NCBI GenBank assembly: GCA_023430045.1
Contig: JAEZCF010000052.1
Span: 1 to 23,365 of the forward strand
Length of the DNA: 23,365 bases
Reading direction: 5' to 3'
Source of the DNA: Pseudomonadota bacterium
GTDB lineage: Bacteria > Pseudomonadota > Gammaproteobacteria > Xanthomonadales > Xanthomonadaceae
The notes beneath the pieces are model-generated. The model made no database searches, had not been told where the DNA came from, and worked only from the letters and a program-made list of their open reading frames with translations. A program made the position numbers and the translations under genes. Shown in pieces: positions 1 through 6,645 of the stretch. Each line of letters starts with the position of its first letter. Positions within the stretch are counted from its first letter, which is position 1.

Positions 1-24
1 GCACTACCGATAACGCCGGCAGCG

Positions 25-717
25 TTACTTCCCGACGGCGACGGTGAACACCACGCGGTTGTCGGCCAGCTTGCCGGAGTTGTCGCGGCCGTTGCCATCG
101 GTGCCGTAATAGCCCAGGCCGAGGTTGAACACCCCGAACTGGCGGCTGACACCAATATTGAAATCGGTGTAATCCTTCGCGATGCCGTCTTCGAAGGTGC
201 TGCGCCCCACGTTCGCGGACAGGGAGAATTCCTGCGGAAGTCCCCATTCGCCGCCCACGCCGAAGTACCAGCCATCGGTGCTGCTGTTCCACACGTCGTT
301 GCTGTACGCCACGGTGAGCTTGTACTGCTCGGCGAACGTGGTGGTGGTGATCAGTTCGTTGTAGTTGAGCTCGCTGGCGCCCGGGTAGGTATAGCGGTTG
401 AGCAGCACGTCGAAATTGACGTTGTCGCTTACATCCACGCCATAGCCGATCAGGAAATCCACCTCGGTGCTCGGATCACCCGGTCCGAAATCCACGCCCG
501 ATCCCCACACGCCGGCATACAGGCCGACCGGGCTGGTGTAGGTGAAACCGGCCTGGAGGGTCGGATCTTCTTCCGTCTGCGATACGCCGCGGAAGACGTA
601 ATCGGACACCCCGGTGATGTTCCAGCTGTATGGCGAGCCGGCGTCCTGAGCGTTGGCGGCGAACGAGGCAAGCGACAGGACGGCAGCAGCGGCGATGCAA
701 CGGCAGGCGTGCTTCAT
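25..717 (-). CDS. TorF family putative porin
   Basis: Predicted outer-membrane beta-barrel protein of the TorF/gcw_chp type; the transported substrate is unknown. The start at 717 is chosen because a GGAG motif lies about seven bases upstream and it begins directly with a signal peptide (MKHACR, Ala/Leu-rich core, likely cleavage after ANA at residue 23). An in-frame ATG further upstream adds only a Pro/Arg-rich stretch without export character. The 230-residue product then shows the family hallmark near the mature N-terminus (SDYVFRGVSQTEEDPTLQ), followed by alternating hydrophobic and aromatic strands, and it ends in VFTVAVGK rather than a terminal Phe. A 6-bp inverted repeat (11-16 with 22-27) overlaps the TAA stop but has no T-run. 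It is divergent from kbl. Family assignment is firm; function is inferred only. Confidence 0.85.
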   Translation of the reverse strand: MKHACRCIAAAAVLSLASFAANAQDAGSPYSWNITGVSDYVFRGVSQTEEDPTLQAGFTYTSPVGLYAGVWGSGVDFGPGDPSTEVDFLIGYGVDVSDNVNFDVLLNRYTYPGASELNYNELITTTTFAEQYKLTVAYSNDVWNSSTDGWYFGVGGEWGLPQEFSLSANVGRSTFEDGIAKDYTDFNIGVSRQFGVFNLGLGYYGTDGNGRDNSGKLADNRVVFTVAVGK

Positions 718-864
718 GGGGCGTCTCCGGGGCGATGGCGGGGGAAGGCGGGGCTGACACGGAACTGCGGGGAACGCGCGGTTCACGGTTTTTTAACCCG
801 TTTGATATTGCAACGCAACATGCCTGTGCGCGGCGGCTGCTCCATGCCGCCTCCCGGCGGCAGG

Positions 865-870
865 TAGAAT
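865..870 (+). promoter_or_regulatory. Candidate -10 box for kbl
   Basis: TAGAAT matches five of six bases of the sigma-70 -10 consensus and lies 31 bases before the kbl ATG. No good -35 hexamer is seen about 17 bases upstream, which is common in xanthomonads. Position and match are the only support. Confidence 0.35.
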
Positions 871-901
871 CGCTGTTTTCCGTGTTGAGCCGTGCTCCGC
901 C

Positions 902-2110
902 ATGACAGAAGCCCCGACCGCCCTGACCCGCCATTACGCCGACGAGCTGGATGCCATCCGCGCCCAGGGCCTGTTCAAATCCGAACGCATCATCACCAGC
1001 CCGCAGTCGGCCGAGATCACCCTGGACGACGGGCGCACCGTGCTGAACTTCTGCGCCAACAATTACCTGGGGCTGGCCGATCACCCGGACCTGATCCAGG
1101 CCGCCAAGGATGCGCTGGACAGCCATGGCTTCGGCATGGCTTCGGTGCGCTTCATCTGCGGCACCCAGGACCTGCACAAGCAGCTCGAAGCACAGATCGC
1201 CGGGTTCTTCGGCAAGCAGGACACCATCCTGTACGCGGCCTGCTTCGACGCCAATGGCGGCCTGTTCGAACCGTTGCTCGGCGAGCAGGACGCGATCATC
1301 TCCGACAGCCTCAACCATGCCTCGATCATCGATGGCGTGCGCCTGTGCAAGGCCAGGCGCTTCCGTTACGCCAACTGCGACATGGCCGACCTGGAAGCGC
1401 AGCTGCAGGCCGCCGATGCTGCCGGATGCAGGACCAAGCTGATCACCACCGACGGCGTGTTCTCCATGGACGGCTTCATCGCTCCGGTGGACGAGATCAC
1501 CGCGCTGGCGAAGAAGTACAACGCGCTGGTGCACATCGACGAATGCCATGCCACCGGCTTCCTGGGCGCCACCGGCCGTGGCTCGGCCGAGGTCAAGGGC
1601 GTGCTGGAAAAGATCGACATCATCACCGGCACCCTGGGCAAGGCCATGGGCGGCGCACTGGGTGGCTTCACCTGCGCCAGCGCCGAAGTGATCGAACTGC
1701 TGCGCCAGCGTTCGCGTCCGTACCTGTTCTCCAACTCCCTGCCACCGCACGTGGTCGCCGCCGGCATCAAGGCGTTCGAAATGCTGGCCGCCGCCGATGA
1801 CCTGCGCCGCACCCTGGCCGACAACACCACATACTTCCGCGAGAAGATGACCGCCGCCGGCTTCGACGTGAAGCCGGGCGTGCATCCCATCAGCCCGGTG
1901 ATGTTGTACGACGCTCCGCTGGCACAGAAATTCGCCGAGCGCCTGCTGGAAGAAGGCATCTACGCAATCGGATTCTTCTTCCCGGTGGTGCCCAAGGGCC
2001 AAGCGCGCATCCGCACCCAGATCAGCGCCGCGCATACCCGCGAGCACCTGGACCGCGCCATCGATGCGTTCACCCGCATCGGTGTGGAACTGGGTGTCAT
2101 CAAGGCCTGA
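902..2110 (+). CDS. kbl: Glycine C-acetyltransferase (2-amino-3-ketobutyrate CoA ligase)
   Basis: Cytosolic PLP enzyme of the alpha-oxoamine synthase family. It converts 2-amino-3-ketobutyrate plus CoA to glycine and acetyl-CoA in threonine breakdown. The 402-residue length agrees with E. coli Kbl (398). Visible signatures are LNFCANNYLGLADHP near the N-terminus, the SLNHASIIDG segment, HIDECHATGFLG carrying the PLP-contacting Asp and His, and TGTLGKAMGGALGG with the Schiff-base lysine at residue 247. The ATG at 902 begins at the usual family N-terminus, but no strong Shine-Dalgarno precedes it. In many bacteria kbl is followed by tdh (threonine dehydrogenase); here the next gene is unrelated and convergent, and no tdh is in the window. 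A pair of palindromic repeats follows the stop. Confidence 0.96.
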   Translation: MTEAPTALTRHYADELDAIRAQGLFKSERIITSPQSAEITLDDGRTVLNFCANNYLGLADHPDLIQAAKDALDSHGFGMASVRFICGTQDLHKQLEAQIAGFFGKQDTILYAACFDANGGLFEPLLGEQDAIISDSLNHASIIDGVRLCKARRFRYANCDMADLEAQLQAADAAGCRTKLITTDGVFSMDGFIAPVDEITALAKKYNALVHIDECHATGFLGATGRGSAEVKGVLEKIDIITGTLGKAMGGALGGFTCASAEVIELLRQRSRPYLFSNSLPPHVVAAGIKAFEMLAAADDLRRTLADNTTYFREKMTAAGFDVKPGVHPISPVMLYDAPLAQKFAERLLEEGIYAIGFFFPVVPKGQARIRTQISAAHTREHLDRAIDAFTRIGVELGVIKA

Positions 2111-2122
2111 CCCGAGGCATGC

Positions 2123-2226
2123 GGTAGAGCCGACCCAAGGTCGGCTTCCGCTGGTGTCCTGGTAGAGCCTGCCCGTCTTCGGCTGCTGTTGCCGCGAAAT
2201 GCAGCCGACCATGGGTCGGCTCTACC
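2123..2226. repeat. SMAG/REP-type palindrome pair in inverted orientation
   Basis: 2123-2146 reads GGTAGAGCCGACC, a short loop, then GGTCGGCT. 2203-2226 is nearly the same unit on the opposite strand (ATG in the loop instead of AAG). Extra GGTAGAGCC heads without a full stem occur at 2161-2169 and, degenerate and reversed, at 2245-2254. A GGTAG head followed by a hairpin is the signature of S. maltophilia SMAG elements. The pair lies between the convergent kbl and lipoprotein genes and could act as a bidirectional transcript-end structure. Confidence 0.85.
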
Positions 2227-2259
2227 CGTCACCTGCCGCTCTGCCCGGCTCTACGTGCG

Positions 2260-2544
2260 TCATTTGACCTGTGTCTGTCCGTTGCCCTTGGCCACGCGGA
2301 TGCCATTGGCCTTCATCCAGGCATCGAACTCATCGGCGGTCATCTTCGTATCGCCATCGCTCATCATGAAGCGATAACTGCCGCGGCCATCCAGCTCCGG
2401 CACTTTCACTTCCACGATATCCAGGACCGGCGGGGGTGGCGCCGCGGCCATCTCCTTCTGGTGGCTGCATGCGGCCAGCAGGGCAGACGCGGGCAGCAGC
2501 AGTGCAGCGGTGCGCAGTGCGCGGAAGGGAACCGGGTGCTTCAT
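2260..2544 (-). CDS. Small lipoprotein with C-terminal EFDAWMKA module
   Basis: A 94-residue predicted lipoprotein of unknown function. The start at 2544 has AGGAG about seven bases upstream and gives a classical lipoprotein signal (MKHPVPFRALRTAA, hydrophobic core, lipobox LLAAC with Cys26). The mature part has a Pro/Ala linker (AAAPPPPV), a short segment DIVEVKVPELDG, and a C-terminal motif MTADEFDAWMKANGIRV. That motif is shared with the secreted protein at 3452-3970: 19 of 30 residues are identical without gaps, counting from the shared Arg-Phe. The DGDxxMTxxEF stretch recalls the second half of an EF-hand loop, but the first calcium ligand is missing, so metal binding is doubtful. An intrinsic terminator sits 26 bases upstream of the start. 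Confidence 0.8.
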   Translation of the reverse strand: MKHPVPFRALRTAALLLPASALLAACSHQKEMAAAPPPPVLDIVEVKVPELDGRGSYRFMMSDGDTKMTADEFDAWMKANGIRVAKGNGQTQVK

Positions 2545-2570
2545 GAGGGAACTCCTGTTGCAGGGTGTGC

Positions 2571-2596
2571 AAAAACCGGACGCCCCCTGCGTCCGG
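2571..2596 (-). terminator. Intrinsic terminator after the pseudouridine synthase gene
   Basis: An 8-bp perfect stem (2576-2583 with 2589-2596, CCGGACGC/GCGTCCGG) with a 5-base loop is followed on the minus strand by five T residues (2571-2575). It lies 33 bases after the pseudouridine synthase stop and ends 26 bases before the lipoprotein start, leaving almost no room for a separate promoter. Confidence 0.8.
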
Positions 2597-2629
2597 AGCG
2601 GGGCCGACGCACCGCGCCGGCCTCGGGTC

Positions 2630-3433
2630 TCAGCCCGGAACAGCGGCGGCCTCCAGTTGCCGCCGGTCATCATCGTGCAGCAGGCGCCACTGACCCTTGC
2701 CGAGATCACCGAGCAGCAGCCCGCCGATCGCCACCCGGACCAGGCGCATCACCTGCAGATCGAATGCCGCCAGCAGGCGGCGGATATGGCGGTTGCGACC
2801 TTCTTCCAGCACCACTTCCAGCCATGCGGTCTTCTCGCCACTTCGCAGCAGCCGCACGCTGCGCGCGGCCAGGAATTCGCCGTCATCCTCAATGCCCACG
2901 CATAGCGCTGCCAGGACCTGCGCATCGGGAAGGCCATCCACCTGCACGTGGTAGATCTTGTCCGGCCCGGTAGCGGGGTCGGTAAGCCGCGCGGCCCATT
3001 GCGGATCGTTGCTGAAAAGCAGCAGGCCTTCACTGGCCTTGTCCAGCCGACCGACCGGGGCCAGCCACGGCAGCCCGGCATCGTCCAGACAGCGATAGAC
3101 CGTGTCGCGACCCTGCTCGTCCTGCGCCGTGGTGACCAGCCCGCGGGGCTTGTTGAGCATCAGGTAGATGCGCGGCGCCGCATCCAGCGCGCGACCATCC
3201 ACCTGGACCTGCTGGCGTCCGGCCTGGATGGGAAATTCGGGATCGTGCACGGTGAGCCCATCCACGCTTACCCGGCCGGCGGCGATCCAGCGCGCGGCTT
3301 CGGTACGCGAACACAGGCCGGCCTTGGACAGCACACGCGCCAGGCCATGACGGACGCCCGTGCCCGCTGACATCACGCGCCCGCGTACGGGGGCACGCGC
3401 AACGGGGGTCGCAGGGGGGCGCCTTGGCCGCAT
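2630..3433 (-). CDS. S4-domain pseudouridine synthase (RsuA/RluB/RluE/RluF family)
   Basis: Predicted RNA-modifying enzyme that isomerises a uridine to pseudouridine, probably in rRNA. The 267-residue product has an Arg/Pro-rich leader (1-27), an S4 RNA-binding domain (about 29-80, LARVLSKAGLCSRTEAARWI), and the catalytic domain with YLMLNKPRGLVTT, the catalytic Asp131 in VGRLDKASEGLLLF, KIYHVQV, and the C-terminal EGRNRHIRRLL signature. The start at 3433 has a GGGGAG motif a few bases upstream. An internal ATG at 3373 lacks one and would trim only the leader. It starts 18 bases after the secreted-protein gene and is very likely cotranscribed with it. The exact target uridine, and thus a rsuA/rluB/rluE label, cannot be decided from the sequence alone. 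Confidence 0.92.
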   Translation of the reverse strand: MRPRRPPATPVARAPVRGRVMSAGTGVRHGLARVLSKAGLCSRTEAARWIAAGRVSVDGLTVHDPEFPIQAGRQQVQVDGRALDAAPRIYLMLNKPRGLVTTAQDEQGRDTVYRCLDDAGLPWLAPVGRLDKASEGLLLFSNDPQWAARLTDPATGPDKIYHVQVDGLPDAQVLAALCVGIEDDGEFLAARSVRLLRSGEKTAWLEVVLEEGRNRHIRRLLAAFDLQVMRLVRVAIGGLLLGDLGKGQWRLLHDDDRRQLEAAAVPG

Positions 3434-3451
3434 ATCCTGCTCCCCGCCGGC

Positions 3452-3970
3452 TTACTTCTTGTCGACCGGCGTGGTCTCGGCAGATGCCTCCACGGCCGGT
3501 GCGACGGCCGCAGCCGGTGCCGGACGTGCCTTGACCACGCGTACGCCACGCGCCTTCATCCACGCGTCGAATTCCTCGGCGGTCATGCGCTTGCCGTTCT
3601 GGCTCATGTCGAACCGCCACGGCGTGTTGTCGAACTCGGTCTGCGGCTTGTAGGCGGCCGGATCGTTCGGCTTCACCGCCGGCGCACCGGGAATGACGCT
3701 GGCCACGTTCTGGCAGCCTTCGATGCGCAGGCGCTGCAGCACGCTGTCCAGCGACTGCGATTGTTCGTAGTTGCTGGTCAGCACGCCGGCCGGCATGCCG
3801 AGCTGCGAGCTGCGGGTGAACAGTTCGCTGGCCACCGGCGCGATGGCCGTGGCCGGAAGCGGCAGCGGTGCGGCAGCGGCGCCGACCGAGCAATCCACGG
3901 CGGCGTGGGCGACAGGAACCAGAGCCAGCGCCAGGACGGCAGCCGATGCAGTGCGCAGCATGAGGGTCAT
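3452..3970 (-). CDS. Secreted protein with C-terminal EFDAWMKA module
   Basis: A 172-residue protein of unknown function with a Sec-type signal peptide (MTLMLRTASAAVLALALVPVAHA, cleavage near AHA). The mature part has two cysteines (VDCS and EGCQN), an Ala/Pro-rich N-terminal region, a segment SLDSVLQRLRIEGCQN, then PWRFDMSQNGKRMTAEEFDAW and a low-complexity Ala/Pro/Glu tail ending PVDKK. The MTAEEFDAWMKARGVRV motif is shared with the lipoprotein at 2260-2544. The start at 3970 is the first Met at the signal peptide; a second Met at 3961 is possible, and neither has a strong Shine-Dalgarno. The pseudouridine synthase follows after an 18-base gap. The upstream region is AT-rich (about 4000-4080) and then carries a 21-bp repeat array. 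Confidence 0.75.
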   Translation of the reverse strand: MTLMLRTASAAVLALALVPVAHAAVDCSVGAAAAPLPLPATAIAPVASELFTRSSQLGMPAGVLTSNYEQSQSLDSVLQRLRIEGCQNVASVIPGAPAVKPNDPAAYKPQTEFDNTPWRFDMSQNGKRMTAEEFDAWMKARGVRVVKARPAPAAAVAPAVEASAETTPVDKK

Positions 3971-4087
3971 CCACGAAAGGGGTTGCCGCGAGTTTAACAG
4001 CGACACAACGCCTTTCAAGATCCTACATTCAATGAATACGGCAACTCTTTGGTTTTTTTGTGATTTTCTGACGAACGGCGGAGAAGC

Positions 4088-4162
4088 GTGACGACCAACG
4101 GTCGTCACCCACCACGGCATGGTCGTCACCCACCAGGGCATGGTCATTACCCATCACGAGGC
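4088..4162 (-). repeat. 21-bp tandem array with SMAG-like hairpin
   Basis: Three adjoining 21-base units occupy 4100-4120, 4121-4141 and 4142-4162; the first two differ at one base and the third is more diverged. The first unit forms a perfect 9-bp hairpin with the bases before it (GTGACGACC at 4088-4096, loop AAC, GGTCGTCAC at 4100-4108). Read on the minus strand, the hairpin is preceded by GGTGG where SMAG elements have GGTAG, so the array looks like a SMAG variant whose head and left arm were reiterated. It lies about 120-190 bases upstream of the secreted-protein gene and downstream of the ompA terminator. Confidence 0.7.
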
Positions 4163-4220
4163 AGCGGTTATTGCCTGCAGCAGCGCACCGGTGTCACCAC
4201 AGGCGTCAGCGGATTCCGGA

Positions 4221-4248
4221 AACAACAAGACCCGGCCGAAGCCGGGTC
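4221..4248 (-). terminator. Intrinsic terminator of ompA
   Basis: A perfect 8-bp stem GACCCGGC/GCCGGGTC (4229-4236 with 4241-4248) closes a TTCG tetraloop when read on the minus strand and is followed by TTGTTGTTT. It begins 31 bases after the ompA stop codon. A C(UUCG)G loop is a typical very stable terminator loop. Confidence 0.9.
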
Positions 4249-4279
4249 CTGCTGTGTCCTGCCGATGAAACGCCGGAAC

Positions 4280-5371
4280 TTAGTTCTGGACGTTCAGCTC
4301 GGTACGACGGTTCTTGGCGCGACCTTCCGGATTGTCCGAACCATCCGAATTGGTGTTCGGGGCAATCGGACGGCTCTCGCCGTAGCCGATCGGGCCGACC
4401 AGACGCGAAGCGTCCACGCCGTTCTGGGTCAGGTAGTTGTACACCGCGGTGGCGCGGCGCTCGGACAGCTTCTGGTTGTAAGCGTCGGTACCCTTGGAGT
4501 CGGTGTGACCGGCGACTTCAACGCGCAGATCCGGGTAACGCTTCAGGATCTCGGAAGCTTCGCCCAGGATGGCCACGGCGTCCGGACGCAGGTTCGACTT
4601 GTCGAAGTCGAAGTTCACGCCCTTCAGGTCGATCGAAACCGGCACCGGGCAACCGTCCGGACCGATGGTCTGACCCGGCTGCGAATCCGGGCAGCGGTCG
4701 TCGCAGTTGTTGACGCCGTCACCGTCGTCGTCCAGATCGGCGCAGCTCGGGGCAACCGGAGCCGGAGCCGGAGCAGCGGCCACCGGGGCCGGGCCCAGCG
4801 GGATCACGACGCCGACCGAAGCCAGCACGTCGCCGAACCAGTCTTCGCCAGCAGCGTGGTAGCTCTGGTCGTCGAAGTCAGCGCGGTAGGCCACTTCGGC
4901 ACGCACGGCAACGCGCTTGTCGAAGGTGGTCTGCAGACCGGCACCGACCTTGGCGGCGAAGTTGCCGTCCTTGCGCTCGCGCGGACCATTCAGGTCAACC
5001 GCTGCGTACTCTTCTTCCGACTTCTGGTAGCCCAGACCGAACAGCAGGTACGGGTTCCAGCCACGGCCTTCCTGGATGAAGTGGCGACGCAGGTCCAGCG
5101 AAGCGCCGTACTGCGACCAGTTCAGGTCCTGGTTGGCGTCGAAGTTCGGGTTCTGATAGTTCAGCTCACCGTCGAGCGACCAGTTCGGGCTGATGAACTT
5201 GCCCAGGCCCAGGGTCACGAACGGAGCATCGTTGGTCAGGCGGTCGCTGTCCTGGAAGTTGAAGCCAGCCGAACCGGTCAGGTACCAGCGGTCATCAAAT
5301 TCCTGCGCGGAAGCAGCCTGGGCGAAAGCCAGGCCGCCCAGCAGCGCGGCGGTGAGAATCTTCTTGTTCAT
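4280..5371 (-). CDS. ompA: OmpA family outer membrane protein
   Basis: Outer-membrane beta-barrel protein whose periplasmic domain anchors the membrane to peptidoglycan. The 363 residues comprise a signal peptide (1-22, cleavage after ASA), an N-terminal barrel (about 25-193, starting RWYLTGSAGFNF), an Ala/Pro hinge (195-208), a thrombospondin type 3-like calcium-binding linker (about 210-241: DLDDDGDGVNNCDDRCPDSQ, with four cysteines between 210 and 241) and an OmpA-like domain (about 250-360). The diaminopimelate-binding pair is Asp291 (AGHTDSKG) and Arg306 (KLSERRA). The start at 5371 has AGGAG nine bases upstream. The gene stands alone, with a good terminator below and a candidate promoter about 90 bases above. 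It is likely highly expressed. Confidence 0.96.
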   Translation of the reverse strand: MNKKILTAALLGGLAFAQAASAQEFDDRWYLTGSAGFNFQDSDRLTNDAPFVTLGLGKFISPNWSLDGELNYQNPNFDANQDLNWSQYGASLDLRRHFIQEGRGWNPYLLFGLGYQKSEEEYAAVDLNGPRERKDGNFAAKVGAGLQTTFDKRVAVRAEVAYRADFDDQSYHAAGEDWFGDVLASVGVVIPLGPAPVAAAPAPAPVAPSCADLDDDGDGVNNCDDRCPDSQPGQTIGPDGCPVPVSIDLKGVNFDFDKSNLRPDAVAILGEASEILKRYPDLRVEVAGHTDSKGTDAYNQKLSERRATAVYNYLTQNGVDASRLVGPIGYGESRPIAPNTNSDGSDNPEGRAKNRRTELNVQN

Positions 5372-5915
5372 CGAATACAGCTCCTATATCGGGGGTATGA
5401 AACCGGTAGAGGCATGGGCCAGCACTACGACAGCCGATTCAGCACGCCACCGCCGCGAACATTATGCTCAGGGGAGTGAAGGCCATGTTAACAGTCCCAT
5501 AACATGTGAAAATGGGGACCAAGCCTCCACCGGATCCGGCGGTTGCACCCTATACAGGATCATGAAAAACCGCAACAGGCAGGCGGGGCAAGGGTTTTCC
5601 TGTGCTTCAGGCAAACCCGCGCGCAATATTCAACACGTGCCGCACCGTGGATTTAAGAGGGAGATAGCGTCGCGAGGAACTTTATGGATACGCAGCGTTC
5701 CGCTGCCTTGAACGCGCCATGAATCCGCACCATCGCACAGGTGGGATCCGTTTCCGACACGGCATGCCGCAGCACGCGACGGACGCGAGCATCGCGCCAG
5801 GCGCGGGCCAGCGGAGATTCGCGCCCTGCCGTTCCCTGCGCGAAGCAGGAGGAGTGTTGTCTGCTTCTGAAACCGCTTAACGTGGCATCGCGTCCCTTTC
5901 CGATCCCCCTGTGTG
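5372..5915. other. Gene-free region between ompA and the YczE-like gene
   Basis: A 544-base divergent intergenic stretch, less GC-rich than the genes around it. It holds the ompA leader and candidate promoter, a perfect 10-bp palindrome CCGGATCCGG at 5530-5539, and a possible second minus-strand promoter (TTGCGG then TATAGG with a 15-base spacer, near 5550-5576). From about 5590 to 5915 no convincing gene, hairpin terminator or repeat is seen. A 53-codon frame at 5719-5880 has no ribosome binding site and no protein-like features. Confidence 0.5.
5461..5491 (-). promoter_or_regulatory. Candidate sigma-70 promoter of ompA
   Basis: On the minus strand TTAACA (5486-5491, five of six to the -35 consensus) is followed after 19 bases by CATAAT (5461-5466, five of six to the -10 consensus). 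It would give a leader of roughly 80 bases before the ompA start. The spacer is two bases longer than ideal. Confidence 0.45.
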
Positions 5916-6536
5916 ATGCCGCCCTCTCTCGCTTTCCGTCTCGTCCAACTGGTTGCCGGCCTGTTCCTCTATGGCCTGGGCATTGCGCTGATGATCCGTG
6001 CCGGCATCGGCGTGGCGCCGTGGGATGTCCTTTCGCAGGGCATCGCCGCGCACACACCTCTGTCGTTCGGGCTGGCCACCAACGTGGTCGGCGCCATCGT
6101 GTTGCTGTTGTGGTGGCCGCTCCGGCAACGGCCGGGCGTGGGCACCGTACTCAACGTGCTGCTCATCGGGCCATCGGCGCAGTTCGGCCTGTGGTTGCTG
6201 CCGGCCATGATGCTGCCCTGGCTGCAGGTCTGCCTGTTTGCAAGCGGGCTGCTGCTGGTGGCCATCGCCACCGGCCTGTATATCGGTGCGCGCCTGGGCG
6301 CCGGCCCGCGCGATGGCCTGATGACCGGACTGCACGCAGCAAGCGGACGGCCGATCTGGCAGGTGCGCACGCTGATAGAGGGCAGCGCGCTGCTCATCGG
6401 CTGGCTGCTCGGCGGCGACGTGGGGCTGGGCACGGTGGCGTTCGCGCTTTTCATCGGCCCACTGTGCGGCGTGACATTGCGCTGGTTCGGATTCGGCACA
6501 GCGCCGGTGGCGGCCCCGCCCTGCCCACTACGGTAA
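5916..6536 (+). CDS. YczE/YyaS/YitT-like integral membrane protein
   Basis: Predicted inner-membrane protein of about 206 residues with five or so hydrophobic segments. The family signatures are visible: FLYGLGIALMIRAGIGVAPWDVL near the N-terminus, a second half-repeat GLYIGARLGAGPRDGLMTGL, and LIGWLLGGDVGLGTVAFALFIGP near the end. Members are uncharacterised or linked to transport or regulation in Firmicutes. The ATG at 5916 is preferred to the GTG directly before it at 5913; no clear Shine-Dalgarno is present, so the start is uncertain. The next gene, fadH, follows in the same direction after 109 bases, but no functional link is evident. Confidence 0.82.
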   Translation: MPPSLAFRLVQLVAGLFLYGLGIALMIRAGIGVAPWDVLSQGIAAHTPLSFGLATNVVGAIVLLLWWPLRQRPGVGTVLNVLLIGPSAQFGLWLLPAMMLPWLQVCLFASGLLLVAIATGLYIGARLGAGPRDGLMTGLHAASGRPIWQVRTLIEGSALLIGWLLGGDVGLGTVAFALFIGPLCGVTLRWFGFGTAPVAAPPCPLR

Positions 6537-6645
6537 CGCCTCGCCCGCCCGGCTGATCGGATGAACGCGGCTGCCAGGTAGCTGCCCTTGCTCCGCGCGT
6601 CGTTTCGCGGCACCCTGCCCGCTTCCGTACGCAAGCGTATCCACG

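Noticed and set aside
1..27. Hairpin TAACGC/GCGTTA at the end of the porin gene as a terminator
   Set aside because: Only 6 bp, overlaps the stop codon and has no T-run; the window ends too soon to judge.
476..2212. Long minus-strand frame opposite kbl and into the porin gene
   Set aside because: It overlaps two recognised genes and has no family features or ribosome site.
2323..2370. EF-hand calcium site in the small lipoprotein
   Set aside because: The first ligand position is Met and the sixth is not Gly, and the paralogue does not keep the acidic residues.
4088..5479. Plus-strand frame opposite ompA that starts in the 21-bp array (peptide repeat HPPRHGRHPPGHG)
   Set aside because: The repeat peptide follows only from the DNA repeat; the rest is antisense to ompA.
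5719..5880. 53-codon plus-strand frame before the YczE-like gene
   Set aside because: No Shine-Dalgarno, no hydrophobic or domain pattern, composition like non-coding DNA.
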